A stretch of DNA of 64,000 bases from positions 1-64,000 of the forward strand of contig NZ_JPFV01000011.1 in NCBI RefSeq assembly GCF_000722685.1, given 5' to 3'. This document shows, one piece after another, positions 44,419 through 55,650 of the stretch (positions are counted from its first letter, which is position 1; each line of letters starts with the position of its first letter). A program made the position numbers and the translations under genes. The notes below the pieces were generated by a model. It worked only from the letters and a program-made list of their open reading frames with translations. It was not told where the DNA came from and ran no database searches. Source of the DNA: Streptococcus mitis. Lineage in GTDB: Bacteria > Bacillota > Bacilli > Lactobacillales > Streptococcaceae.

Positions 44419-46869
44419 ATGAAAACGATTGGTAATCGCTATGTTGTGGTGGATTTAGAGGCAACTAGCACAGGTAGTAAGGCTAAAATTATCCAAGTGG
44501 GAATTGTCGTGATTGAGGACGGAAAAATCGTTGATCACTATACGACGGATGTCAATCCACATGAACCCTTGGATGCTCATATCAAAGAACTGACAGGACT
44601 GACTGATCAACGTCTGGCGCAAGCACCCGATTTTTCGCAAGTTGCTAGAAAAATCTTTGACTTGGTGGAGGATGGGATTTTTGTAGCCCACAATGTTCAG
44701 TTTGATGCCAATCTCTTGGCGGAAAATTTATTTTTTGAAGGCTATGAACTAAGAAATCCTCGTGTTGACACGGTTGAATTGGCTCAGGTTTTTTTCCCAG
44801 AACTGGAAAAATATAGCTTGCCGATATTGTGTCGAGAATTAGGAATTCCTCTAAAACATGCTCACACAGCCCTTTCAGATGCCCAAGCTACAGCGGAATT
44901 ACTTCTTTTTTTACGGGAAAAGATGGCCCAGCTTCCTAAAGGTCTCTTGGAACGCTTGCTGGAAATGGCTGACGCCCTCCTATATGAGTCCTACCTGGTT
45001 ATTGAAGAAATTTATCGAAACCAATCTATTCTGACTTCTTCTGATTTGATCGAAGTTCAAGGACTGTATTTCAAGAAAACTGGAGCTCCCCTGGAGCCAC
45101 GAAAACTATCCCAAGATTTTTCTAAAAATATTTCTTTGTTGAACCTTGAAGTGAGGGAACGACAAGAAAGTTTTGCTAAAGAGGTTGGCTTGCTATTGAA
45201 AGATGAGCCTGTCTCTCTGATTCAAGCGCCGACTGGGATTGGGAAAACTTATGGCTATCTCTTACCCGCTTTGTCCCAAGTAAAAGAGCGTCAGATTGTC
45301 CTTAGCGTTCCGACAAAGATTCTTCAAAATCAAATCATGGAAGAAGAAGGTAAACATCTCAAGGAAGTATTCCGTACAGATATTCATTCTTTAAAGGGGC
45401 CACAAAATTACCTGAAGTTGGATGCCTTTTATCGTTCCTTGCAGGAAAATGATGAAAATCGCTTATTTAGACGCTTTAAAATGCAACTCTTGGTCTGGCT
45501 GACTGAGACAGAGACAGGAGATTTGGATGAAATTGGGCAACTCTACCGTTACCAACATTTTCTAACAGATCTTCGTCATGATGGGAATTTATCATCCAAG
45601 AGTTTATTTGTGACGGAAGATTTTTGGAAACGTAGTCAAGAAAGGGCACAAGCTTGCAAGCTCTTAGTGACCAATCATGCCTATCTTGTAACCAGACTTG
45701 AAGATAATCCTGAATTTGTCAGTGATCGTTTATTGATTATTGATGAAGTCCAAAAAGTTTTGTTGGCCCTAGAAAATCTGCTTCAAGAGACCTACGATAT
45801 CCAGTCTATTATCGATTTACTTGATAAGGCTTTACTGGAGGAGCAAAATAAGGTCCAGCAACGAATACTAGAAAGTATTCGCTTTGAGTGCTTCTACTTG
45901 ATAGAACAATTTCAGTCTGGCAAATCTAGGAAAAATATCTTAGATTCTCTTGCCAATCTCCACCAGTATTTTTCAGAATTAGAGGTAGAAGGCTTTGAGG
46001 AACTGGTTCGCTATTTTACGGCTGAAGGTGATTACTGGCTTGAAGCAATTGAAACGAGTCAAAAGAAAATTCAAATTTCTTCTACGAAATCAGGACGTAT
46101 TCTTCTATCTTCTTTAATACCTAATTCATGTCAAGTCTTGGGAGTGTCAGCTACTCTTGAGATTAGTCAGAGAGTTTCTTTGGCAGACCTTTTGGGTTAT
46201 CCTGAAGCTGAATTTGTCAAGGTTGAAGCTGGTAAAAAACAGGATCAAGAAGTGGTCTTGGTCAAAGATTTTCCCTTGGTAACAGAAACCTCCTTAGAAG
46301 TTTATGCCAAGGAGGTGGCAGATTTGCTGATGGATGTTCAAGCTTTCCAGCAACCGATTTTAGTTCTCTTTACTGCTAAAGACATGCTTCTAGCAGTATC
46401 GGATTTACTTCCAGTTAGCCATCTGGCCCAGTATAAAAATGGTGATGTTCATCAACTGAAGAAACGCTTTGAAAAAGGTGAACAACAAATCTTGCTTGGT
46501 GCAGCAAGTTTCTGGGAGGGAGTTGATTTTTCAAGCCATCCTTTTGTGATTCAAGTTGTACCAAGACTTCCTTTCCAAAATCCTCAAGAGCCCTTAACGA
46601 AAAAGATTAATCAGGAACTAATTCAAGAAGGGAAAAATGCCTTTTATGATTATCAATTGCCAATGGCCATTATTCGTTTAAAACAGGCTTTGGGAAGAAG
46701 TATGAGACGCGAACACCAACGTTCTTTAACCCTCATTCTGGATAGAAGAATCGTCGGAAAACGATATGGCAAGCAAATAGTGACTTCTCTAGCAAAAGAA
46801 GCGACTGTTAAAACCGTCTCTCGATCCGAAGTTGATGAGGCTGTTGATAAATTTTTAAATGAACTTTGA
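44419..46869 (+). CDS. dinG: DinG-family helicase with N-terminal exonuclease domain
   Basis: 816-aa fusion: a DnaQ-like 3'-5' exonuclease (about residues 1-165; VDLEATSTG, HNVQFDANLL, HTALSDAQAT) joined to an XPD/DinG-type superfamily 2 helicase. Walker A is APTGIGKTYGY near residue 273. Walker B is IIDEVQK in place of DEAH. The last helicase motif is QALGRSMRR near residue 755. I see no set of four cysteines for an iron-sulphur cluster, consistent with Gram-positive DinG. Likely role is DNA repair or recombination. It precedes rodA by 36 bases. Confidence 0.92.
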   Translation: MKTIGNRYVVVDLEATSTGSKAKIIQVGIVVIEDGKIVDHYTTDVNPHEPLDAHIKELTGLTDQRLAQAPDFSQVARKIFDLVEDGIFVAHNVQFDANLLAENLFFEGYELRNPRVDTVELAQVFFPELEKYSLPILCRELGIPLKHAHTALSDAQATAELLLFLREKMAQLPKGLLERLLEMADALLYESYLVIEEIYRNQSILTSSDLIEVQGLYFKKTGAPLEPRKLSQDFSKNISLLNLEVRERQESFAKEVGLLLKDEPVSLIQAPTGIGKTYGYLLPALSQVKERQIVLSVPTKILQNQIMEEEGKHLKEVFRTDIHSLKGPQNYLKLDAFYRSLQENDENRLFRRFKMQLLVWLTETETGDLDEIGQLYRYQHFLTDLRHDGNLSSKSLFVTEDFWKRSQERAQACKLLVTNHAYLVTRLEDNPEFVSDRLLIIDEVQKVLLALENLLQETYDIQSIIDLLDKALLEEQNKVQQRILESIRFECFYLIEQFQSGKSRKNILDSLANLHQYFSELEVEGFEELVRYFTAEGDYWLEAIETSQKKIQISSTKSGRILLSSLIPNSCQVLGVSATLEISQRVSLADLLGYPEAEFVKVEAGKKQDQEVVLVKDFPLVTETSLEVYAKEVADLLMDVQAFQQPILVLFTAKDMLLAVSDLLPVSHLAQYKNGDVHQLKKRFEKGEQQILLGAASFWEGVDFSSHPFVIQVVPRLPFQNPQEPLTKKINQELIQEGKNAFYDYQLPMAIIRLKQALGRSMRREHQRSLTLILDRRIVGKRYGKQIVTSLAKEATVKTVSRSEVDEAVDKFLNEL

Positions 46870-46905
46870 TAAATAGTATTGTATGAAAGTATAAGGTTAG
46901 TGTAT

Positions 46906-48129
46906 ATGAAACGTTCTCTCGACTCTAGAGTCGATTATAGTTTGCTATTGCCAGTATTTTTTCTACTGGTTATTGGCGTGGTGGCTATCTATATAGCTGT
47001 TAGTCATGATTATCCAAACAATATTCTGCCCATTTTAGGGCAGCAGGTCGCATGGATTGCCTTGGGGCTTGTGATTGGTTTTGTGGTCATGCTCTTTAAT
47101 ACAGAATTTCTTTGGAAAGTGACCCCTTTTCTATATATGTTAGGTTTGGGACTCATGGTCTTGCCGATCGTCTTTTATAATCCAAGCCTAGTTGCATCAA
47201 CGGGTGCCAAAAACTGGGTATCAATAAATGGAATTACCCTATTCCAACCATCAGAATTTATGAAGATATCCTATGTCCTCATGTTGGCCCGTGTCATTGT
47301 CCAATTTACAAAGAAACATAAGGAATGGCAACGTACAGTTCCGCTGGACTTTTTATTAATTTTTTGGATGATTGTCTTTACCATTCCAGTCCTAGTTCTT
47401 TTGGCACTTCAAAGTGACTTGGGGACGGCTTTGGTTTTTGTAGCTATTTTCTCAGGAATCGTCTTACTATCAGGAGTTTCTTGGAAAATTATTATTCCAG
47501 TATTTGTGACTGCTGTAACAGGAGTTGCTGGATTCTTAGCCATTTTTATCAGTAAGGGTGGCCGGGCTTTTCTCCATCAATTGGGGATGCCGACCTACCA
47601 AATCAATCGTATCTTGGCTTGGCTCAATCCATTCGACTTTGCTCAAACAACCACTTACCAACAGGCTCAAGGGCAGATTGCCATTGGGAGTGGTGGCTTA
47701 TTTGGTCAGGGGTTTAATGCTTCGAATCTGCTTATTCCAGTTCGTGAGTCGGATATGATTTTCACAGTTATCGCAGAAGATTTTGGCTTTATTGGCTCTG
47801 TCCTTGTTATCGCCCTTTATCTCATGCTGATTTACCGTATGTTGAAGATTACTCTTAAATCAAATAACCAGTTCTACACCTATATTTCTACAGGTTTGAT
47901 TATGATGTTGCTCTTCCATATCTTTGAGAATATCGGCGCTGTGACGGGCTTGCTTCCTTTGACTGGGATTCCCTTGCCTTTTATTTCGCAAGGGGGATCG
48001 GCTATTATCAGTAACTTGATTGGTGTTGGCTTGCTTTTATCGATGAGTTACCAGACAAACCTAGCTGAAGAAAAGAGTGGAAAAGTCCGATTCAAGCGGA
48101 AAAAGGTTGTATTAAAACGAATAAAATAA
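46906..48129 (+). CDS. rodA: Rod-shape/peripheral peptidoglycan glycosyltransferase RodA
   Basis: SEDS-family peptidoglycan polymerase, 407 aa, about ten transmembrane helices, working with a class B PBP in peripheral cell-wall growth. The SEDS features are TGAKNWVSI near residue 106, the catalytic-region Asp in LALQSDLGTALVF near residue 170, and PLPFISQGGSAIISNL near residue 362. The ATG at 46906 follows AAGG and gives MKRSLDSRVDYSLLL; an in-frame ATG at 46879 would add nine residues without homology. A basic C-terminal tail follows the last helix. Confidence 0.93.
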   Translation: MKRSLDSRVDYSLLLPVFFLLVIGVVAIYIAVSHDYPNNILPILGQQVAWIALGLVIGFVVMLFNTEFLWKVTPFLYMLGLGLMVLPIVFYNPSLVASTGAKNWVSINGITLFQPSEFMKISYVLMLARVIVQFTKKHKEWQRTVPLDFLLIFWMIVFTIPVLVLLALQSDLGTALVFVAIFSGIVLLSGVSWKIIIPVFVTAVTGVAGFLAIFISKGGRAFLHQLGMPTYQINRILAWLNPFDFAQTTTYQQAQGQIAIGSGGLFGQGFNASNLLIPVRESDMIFTVIAEDFGFIGSVLVIALYLMLIYRMLKITLKSNNQFYTYISTGLIMMLLFHIFENIGAVTGLLPLTGIPLPFISQGGSAIISNLIGVGLLLSMSYQTNLAEEKSGKVRFKRKKVVLKRIK

Positions 48130-48139
48130 GGAGAAAATC

Positions 48140-48694
48140 ATGGTTAAAGTAGCAGTTATGTTAGCTCAGGGCTTTGAAGAAATTGAAGCTTTGACAGTTG
48201 TGGATGTTTTGCGTCGGGCAAATATCACTTGTGATATGGTTGGTTTTGAAGAGCAAGTGACGGGTTCACATGCAATCCAAGTCACAGCAGATCGTGTCTT
48301 TGATGGTGATTTATCAGACTATGACATGATTGTTCTTCCTGGAGGGATGCCTGGTTCTGCACATTTGCGCGATAATCAGGCCTTGATTCAAGAATTGCAA
48401 AGCTTCGAGCAAGAAGGGAAGAAACTAGCAGCCATTTGTGCGGCTCCAATTGCCCTCAATCAAGCAGGGCTATTAAAGAACAAGCAGTACACTTGTTATG
48501 ATGGTGTTCAAGAGCAAATCCTTGATGGTCAATATGTCAAGGAAACAGTAGTGGTAGATGGTCAATTGATAACTAGTCGAGGCCCCTCAACAGCCCTTGC
48601 CTTTGCCTACGAGTTGGTGGAGCAACTTGGAGGGGACGCAGAGAGTTTACGAACAGGAATGCTCTATCGAGATGTCTTTGGTAAAAATCAATAA
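48140..48694 (+). CDS. DJ-1/PfpI family protein
   Basis: 184-aa DJ-1/ThiJ superfamily protein, often misnamed as thiazole kinase or monophosphate synthase. The nucleophile-elbow cysteine is in AAICAAPIAL near residue 101, with the partner Glu in QGFEEIEALT near residue 15. Family members act as glyoxalases, protein deglycases or redox chaperones; activity here is not known. AAGGAGAA precedes the ATG. It sits directly after rodA and is closed by a terminator. Confidence 0.9.
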   Translation: MVKVAVMLAQGFEEIEALTVVDVLRRANITCDMVGFEEQVTGSHAIQVTADRVFDGDLSDYDMIVLPGGMPGSAHLRDNQALIQELQSFEQEGKKLAAICAAPIALNQAGLLKNKQYTCYDGVQEQILDGQYVKETVVVDGQLITSRGPSTALAFAYELVEQLGGDAESLRTGMLYRDVFGKNQ

Positions 48695-48719
48695 AACGGG
48701 AGTCAAACTCTCGTTTTTT
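48693..48719 (+). terminator. Terminator after DJ-1 gene
   Basis: AAAACGGGAGT pairs with ACTCTCGTTTT around a CAA loop, followed by T residues. Confidence 0.75.
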
Positions 48720-48762
48720 ATGTGGAAAACTCAGGGAAATCATCGCTTTTTTCATAAAAAAA

Positions 48763-48771
48763 TGCTATAAT
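48763..48771 (+). promoter_or_regulatory. Extended -10, leaderless promoter of HAD hydrolase
   Basis: TGCTATAAT ends 7 bases before the ATG at 48779. The in-frame ATG at 48770 overlaps the -10 box and cannot be the start for this promoter. Confidence 0.65.
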
Positions 48772-48778
48772 GAAGGGT

Positions 48779-51303
<2,525 letters not shown>

Positions 51304-51340
51304 AAAATAGGGAGAAGTAGTTCCCTTGGTATAAAAAATA

Positions 51341-51349
51341 TGATATAAT
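51341..51349 (+). promoter_or_regulatory. Extended -10 promoter of ezrA
   Basis: TGATATAAT lies 35 bases before the ATG at 51385, with AAAAGGAG between. Confidence 0.65.
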
Positions 51350-51384
51350 CGTTACGATTGTTTCAAGTAAAAAAGGAGTTTAAT

Positions 51385-53112
51385 ATGTCTGCTAGCCTAG
51401 TAATTTATTTGATAATTGCAGTTGCAGTTTTATTGGTCATTGCTTATGCTATCGCAATCTATGTAAGGAAACGCAATGAAAGTAAACTAGCAATTTTAGA
51501 AGAGAAAAAAGAAGAGCTTTATAATCTTCCGGTTAATGATGAAGTTGAAGCTGTAAAAAATATGCACTTGATTGGACAAAGTCAGGTGACTTTCCGTGAA
51601 TGGAATCAAAAATGGGTTGATTTATCTCTTAATTCTTTTGCCGATATCGAAAATAATCTTTTCGAGGCAGAAGGCTACAATAACTCATTCCGTTTTTTCA
51701 AGGCCAGTCATCAAATTGACCAAATCGAGAGTCAAATTACCTTGATTGAAGAAGATATTGCGGCAATTCGCAATGCTTTGGCAGATTTAGAGAAACAAGA
51801 GTCTAAAAATAGTGGACGTGTTCTTCATACCTTGGACTTGTTTGAAGAGTTGCAACACCGAGTTGCAGATCATTCTGAAGAATATGGCCAAGGTTTATCT
51901 GAAATTGAAAAACAATTGGAAAATATCCAATCAGAGTTTTCTCAGTTTGTAACTTTAAATTCGTCTGGAGATCCAGTAGAAGCAGCTGTGATTTTGGATA
52001 ATGCTGAAAATCATATTTTGGCTTTAACGCATATTGTTGATCGTATACCAGCAATTGTAGCGACATTATCTAAAGACCTACCTGATCAACTGGAAGATTT
52101 AGAAGATGGCTACCGTAAGCTTTTAGATGCTAATTATCATTTTGCTGAAACGGATATTGAAGCGCGTTTCCAACTGCTTTATGAAGCTCTCAAGAAAAAT
52201 CATGAGAATATTGCGAAACTAGAATTGGATAATGCAGAGTACGAAAATACTCAAATCCAAGAAGAGATTAATGCACTTTATGATATCTTTACAAGAGAAA
52301 TTGCGGCACAGAAAGTAGTAGAAGGTTTAGTAGCAACACTTCCTACTTATCTGCAGCACATGAAGGAAAATAATGCTTTATTGATAGAAGACATTGAGCG
52401 TTTGAGTAAAAACTATTTACTTTCTGAGTCGGATGCAAGTCATGTTCGTCGTTTACAGTCCGAATTAGAAAGCTTTGAGACTGCTATTATTGAGGCAACT
52501 TCAAATCAAGATGAACCAACTCAAGCATATTCAATTCTTGAAGAAAAACTTGAATCTCTGCAGGAAAATCTTAAAGAGATTGAAGATGAACAAATTGCAG
52601 TTAGTGAGCGTCTTGCACGAGTTGAGAAAGATGATATCAATGCACGTCAAAAAGCAAATGTATATGTTAATCGTCTCCATACAATCAAGAGATATATGGA
52701 AAAACGGAACCTACCTGGTATTCCACAAACCTTCTTGAAGTTATTCTTTACAGCAAGTAATAATACGGAAGATCTAATGGCTGAATTAGAGCAAAACTTA
52801 GTCAATATAGAATCAGTTAACCGTATTCTTGAAATTGCAACGAAGGATATGGAAGAGCTTGAGGCGGAAACTTATAATATTGTACAGTATGCAACCTTGA
52901 CAGAACAACTATTGCAATATTCTAACCGCTACCGCTCATTTGATGAACGCATTCAAGAAGCATTTAACGAAGCTTTAGATATTTTTGAAAAAGAATTTGA
53001 TTATCACGCTTCATTTGACAAGATTTCTCAAGCATTGGAAGTGGCAGAGCCTGGTGTAACTAATCGCTTTGTTACATCATATGAGAAAACACGTGAAACG
53101 ATTCGTTTTTAA
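51385..53112 (+). CDS. ezrA: Septation ring regulator EzrA
   Basis: Membrane-anchored division protein, 575 aa, that interacts with FtsZ and helps position the division ring. One N-terminal transmembrane helix (residues ~5-25, LVIYLIIAVAVLLVIAYAI) is followed by a cytoplasmic region made almost entirely of spectrin-like coiled coils rich in Glu, Leu and Lys. The ATG at 51385 is chosen from the AAAAGGAG site; an in-frame upstream start near 51358 lies in the leader. A strong terminator follows. Confidence 0.95.
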   Translation: MSASLVIYLIIAVAVLLVIAYAIAIYVRKRNESKLAILEEKKEELYNLPVNDEVEAVKNMHLIGQSQVTFREWNQKWVDLSLNSFADIENNLFEAEGYNNSFRFFKASHQIDQIESQITLIEEDIAAIRNALADLEKQESKNSGRVLHTLDLFEELQHRVADHSEEYGQGLSEIEKQLENIQSEFSQFVTLNSSGDPVEAAVILDNAENHILALTHIVDRIPAIVATLSKDLPDQLEDLEDGYRKLLDANYHFAETDIEARFQLLYEALKKNHENIAKLELDNAEYENTQIQEEINALYDIFTREIAAQKVVEGLVATLPTYLQHMKENNALLIEDIERLSKNYLLSESDASHVRRLQSELESFETAIIEATSNQDEPTQAYSILEEKLESLQENLKEIEDEQIAVSERLARVEKDDINARQKANVYVNRLHTIKRYMEKRNLPGIPQTFLKLFFTASNNTEDLMAELEQNLVNIESVNRILEIATKDMEELEAETYNIVQYATLTEQLLQYSNRYRSFDERIQEAFNEALDIFEKEFDYHASFDKISQALEVAEPGVTNRFVTSYEKTRETIRF

Positions 53113-53120
53113 TAAAAGAA

Positions 53121-53160
53121 AAAGATTTGATTGTGTGAGAAGCAGAATCAAATCTTTTTT
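53121..53160 (+). terminator. ezrA terminator
   Basis: AAAGATTTGATT pairs with AATCAAATCTTT, followed by a T-run. Confidence 0.8.
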
Positions 53161-53241
53161 ATTTATTAATTACCTATAAAATCGTGTATGATAGGATTTT
53201 AAGATAAAAAATTGGAGATGATTTAAAAAGCAAAATAAACC

Positions 53242-54655
53242 GGCTCTATAATATTTGTAGTGAGTAAATCCCCTATGGATATTATGGAGCCTATTTTTGT
53301 GTAGAAAAAAAGTCCCATAAGATCTATAATGAAAAGCAACCAAACCATCATTAGAAAGAATCATATGGAACAATTACATTTTATCACAAAACTTCTTGAT
53401 ATCAAAGACCCAAATATCCAAATTATAGATATCGTTAATAGGGATACTCACAAAGAAATCTTCGCTAAACTGGACTATGACGCCCCGTCTTGTCCTGAGT
53501 GCAGAAGTCAAATGAAGAAATATGATTTTCAAAAACCTTCTAAAATTCCTTACCTTGAAACTACTGGTATGCCTACTAGAATCCTCCTGAAAAAACGTCG
53601 TTTTAGGTTCTATCAGTGCCCTAAAATGATGGTCGCTGAGACTTCTCTCGTCAAGAAGAATCACCAAATCCCTCGTATCATCAACCAAAAGATTGCCCAG
53701 AAGCTAATTGAAAAGACTTCTATGACCGACATTGCTCATCAGTTGTCTATTTCAACTTCAACTGTCATTCGCAAACTCAATGACTTTCAATTTAAGCATG
53801 ATTTTTCTCGCCTTCCACAGATTATGTCCTGGGACGAATATGCCTTTACAAAAGGAAAAATGAGTTTCATTGCGCAAGATTTTGACAATCTCAATATCAT
53901 CACTGTTCTTGAAGGTAGAACACAAGCTATAATAAGAAATCATTTTCTGCGCTACAATCGCGCTGTTCGTTGTCAGGTGAAAATCATTACTATGGATATG
54001 TTTAGCCCTTACTATGACTTGGCTAAACATCTTTTTCCGTATGCCAAAATCGTTCTAGATCGCTTCCACATTGTACAACATCTTAGCCGTGCTATGAGTC
54101 GTGTGCGTGTCCAAATCATGAAGCAATTTGAGAGAAAATCTCATGAATATAAGGCTATCAAGCGCTACTGGAAACTCATTCAACAGGATAGTCGTAAACT
54201 TAGTGATAAGCGTTTTTATCGCCCTACTTTTCGCATGCACTTAACCAATAAAGAGATTCTAGACAAAATTTTGACCTATTCAGAAGATTTGAAATGCCAC
54301 TATAATCTCTATCAGCTCTTGCTTTTTCACTTTCAGAATAAGGAGTCTGAGAAATTCTTTGGACTCATTGAAGACAATCTAAAGCAGGTTCATCCTCTTT
54401 TTCATACTGTCTTTAAAACCTTTCTAAAGGACAAAGAGAAAATCGTCAATGCCCTTCAGTTACCCTATTCTAATGCTAAATTAGAAGCGACCAATAATCT
54501 CATCAAACTTATCAAACGCAATGCCTTTGGTTTTCGGAACTTTGAAAACTTCAAAAAACGGATTTTTATCGCTCTGAACATCAAAAAAGAAAGGACAAAT
54601 TTCGTCCTTTCTCGATCATAGCTTTTCTTCAACCCACTACAGTTGACAAAGAGCC
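53242..54655 (+). mobile_element. ISL3-family insertion sequence (IS1167-like), intact
   Basis: 1,414 bp. Left end GGCTCTATAATATTTGTAGTG and right end (reverse complement) GGCTCTTTGTCAACTGTAGTG form imperfect terminal inverted repeats. An 8-bp duplication AATAAACC flanks it exactly at 53234-53241 and 54656-54663. The left end also forms a hairpin with ATATTATGGAGCC near 53279-53291, followed by T-rich sequence, which could block outside transcription. It lies between ezrA and the DUF1827 gene and disrupts no gene. Confidence 0.93.
53365..54621 (+). CDS. tnp: ISL3-family transposase
   Basis: DDE transposase of ~418 aa. An N-terminal zinc-finger-like region (CPECRSQ) and helix-turn-helix (MTDIAHQLSISTSTVIRKL) precede the catalytic core. 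Candidate catalytic residues are Asp in SWDEYAFTKG, Asp in ITMDMFSPYYDLAK and Glu in NAKLEATNNLIKLI. The ATG at 53365 (MEQLHFITKLLD) fits the family start; an in-frame ATG at 53329 adds 12 residues. A -10 box TATAAT at 53325-53330 lies inside the element. The frame is complete, so the element is probably mobile. Confidence 0.93.
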   Translation: MEQLHFITKLLDIKDPNIQIIDIVNRDTHKEIFAKLDYDAPSCPECRSQMKKYDFQKPSKIPYLETTGMPTRILLKKRRFRFYQCPKMMVAETSLVKKNHQIPRIINQKIAQKLIEKTSMTDIAHQLSISTSTVIRKLNDFQFKHDFSRLPQIMSWDEYAFTKGKMSFIAQDFDNLNIITVLEGRTQAIIRNHFLRYNRAVRCQVKIITMDMFSPYYDLAKHLFPYAKIVLDRFHIVQHLSRAMSRVRVQIMKQFERKSHEYKAIKRYWKLIQQDSRKLSDKRFYRPTFRMHLTNKEILDKILTYSEDLKCHYNLYQLLLFHFQNKESEKFFGLIEDNLKQVHPLFHTVFKTFLKDKEKIVNALQLPYSNAKLEATNNLIKLIKRNAFGFRNFENFKKRIFIALNIKKERTNFVLSRS

Positions 54656-54711
54656 AATAAACCTAATTTTGTTTCACAAGGTTCAAAAAGCTTTTTAATC
54701 TCTCCAATTTT

Positions 54712-55011
54712 TTATTTGGTTGGAATCGAAATTCCAATTAATTTCTCTGAGTAGAGTGTCTTGATATTGGCTTCATCAATAGAGTCCTTATTAATTTTAC
54801 GTCTCAAGAAAAAGTCTTGAATGGCTTCAATTTCAGACTCGCGAATAGCGCGGTGTTTGTTTGAGATGAGGATTTCATAGTGAAGCGGAGCTTGGGTAAA
54901 AATAACATCGGTATTCCCTGCAGAATAAACCTCAACAAGGGTTGCATCAGTACTTTCTAGCTGGCTTTTTACAAGTTGCGAGTGTGAGTTTGTCGTATTG
55001 ATAAGCTTCAT
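54712..55011 (-). CDS. DUF1827 family protein
   Basis: 99-aa protein matching the DUF1827 family of streptococci and lactococci: MKLINTTNSHSQLVKSQLE at the N-terminus, FTQAPLHYEILISNKHRAIR near residue 53, and SEKLIGISIPTK at the C-terminus. No function is known. Its own promoter reads TATAAT about 25 bases before the ATG (near 55037-55042 on the - strand), with a GGAGGAAA ribosome site. The ISL3 element lies ~50 bases beyond its 3' end and may have separated it from its original terminator. Confidence 0.82.
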   Translation of the reverse strand: MKLINTTNSHSQLVKSQLESTDATLVEVYSAGNTDVIFTQAPLHYEILISNKHRAIRESEIEAIQDFFLRRKINKDSIDEANIKTLYSEKLIGISIPTK

Positions 55012-55069
55012 AATATTTCCTCCAATTTTCTAATTCTATTATAGCACTTTTTGAATAAAGTAGCTTGAT

Positions 55070-55521
55070 TTAGTCAATCTTATGCTGTTTTTTCCAAGAT
55101 TGGATTGCCCATTTATGACTACCACGTTTGAGGTTTTCAATAGCCTCGTCAATAGGGAACCAGGCAATATGATTAAAGTCCTCTAGTGGTTTTTGTACCT
55201 CTTTGAAAGAAGTCGCTTCATAGAGGTAGGCAGGATTGTAGTAGTAGGTGTCACGATGACGAGAGTAGAAATATTCGTCAGCTTGTCCGTAATAGGTACC
55301 AATTTCAGCTGTGAAGCCAAGCTCTTCAATCAATTCACGCCTTAGGGCTTCTTGATGGTTTTCACCTACTTCAATTTCACCACCTGGTAAAAACCAAGCG
55401 CCATTGGGTGCTTGAACAAGAACAATTTGTTTTTGCTCAGCGTCAGGGATAACTGCATATACGCCATAACGGTTCTGGTAGGTCACATTCTCTTTTTTTC
55501 TCCAAAAGTTGGGTTTGCCAT
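55070..55521 (-). pseudogene. Nudix hydrolase, N-terminus frameshifted (one A short)
   Basis: MutT/Nudix pyrophosphohydrolase. The Nudix box GGEIEVGENHQEALRREL to IEELGF is intact near residue 50. The natural start is the ATG at 55521 (GAGGAAAATGCA upstream; MANPTFGEKK), but that frame stops at codon 13. Adding one base to the seven-T run at 55493-55499 (A-run on the coding strand) joins MANPTFGEKK to NVTYQNRYGVYAVIP and gives 150 aa. A GTG at 55486 would allow a shorter 138-aa protein, but it has no good ribosome site. Substrate unknown. Confidence 0.8.
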
Positions 55522-55604
55522 TGCATTTTCCTCATTATCTAGTATCTTTATTATTATCATAATGGACAAAGGCCGAGCTGTCAAGAACTTATAGTTATTT
55601 TAGT

Positions 55605-55642
55605 AAAAAGGAGCGGAAAATTTTCATTTTCTACTCCTTTTC
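55605..55642 (-). terminator. clpE terminator
   Basis: On the - strand AAAAGGAG pairs with CTCCTTTT and a T-run follows, just after the clpE stop. Confidence 0.65.
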
Positions 55643-55650
55643 TATAGGAT

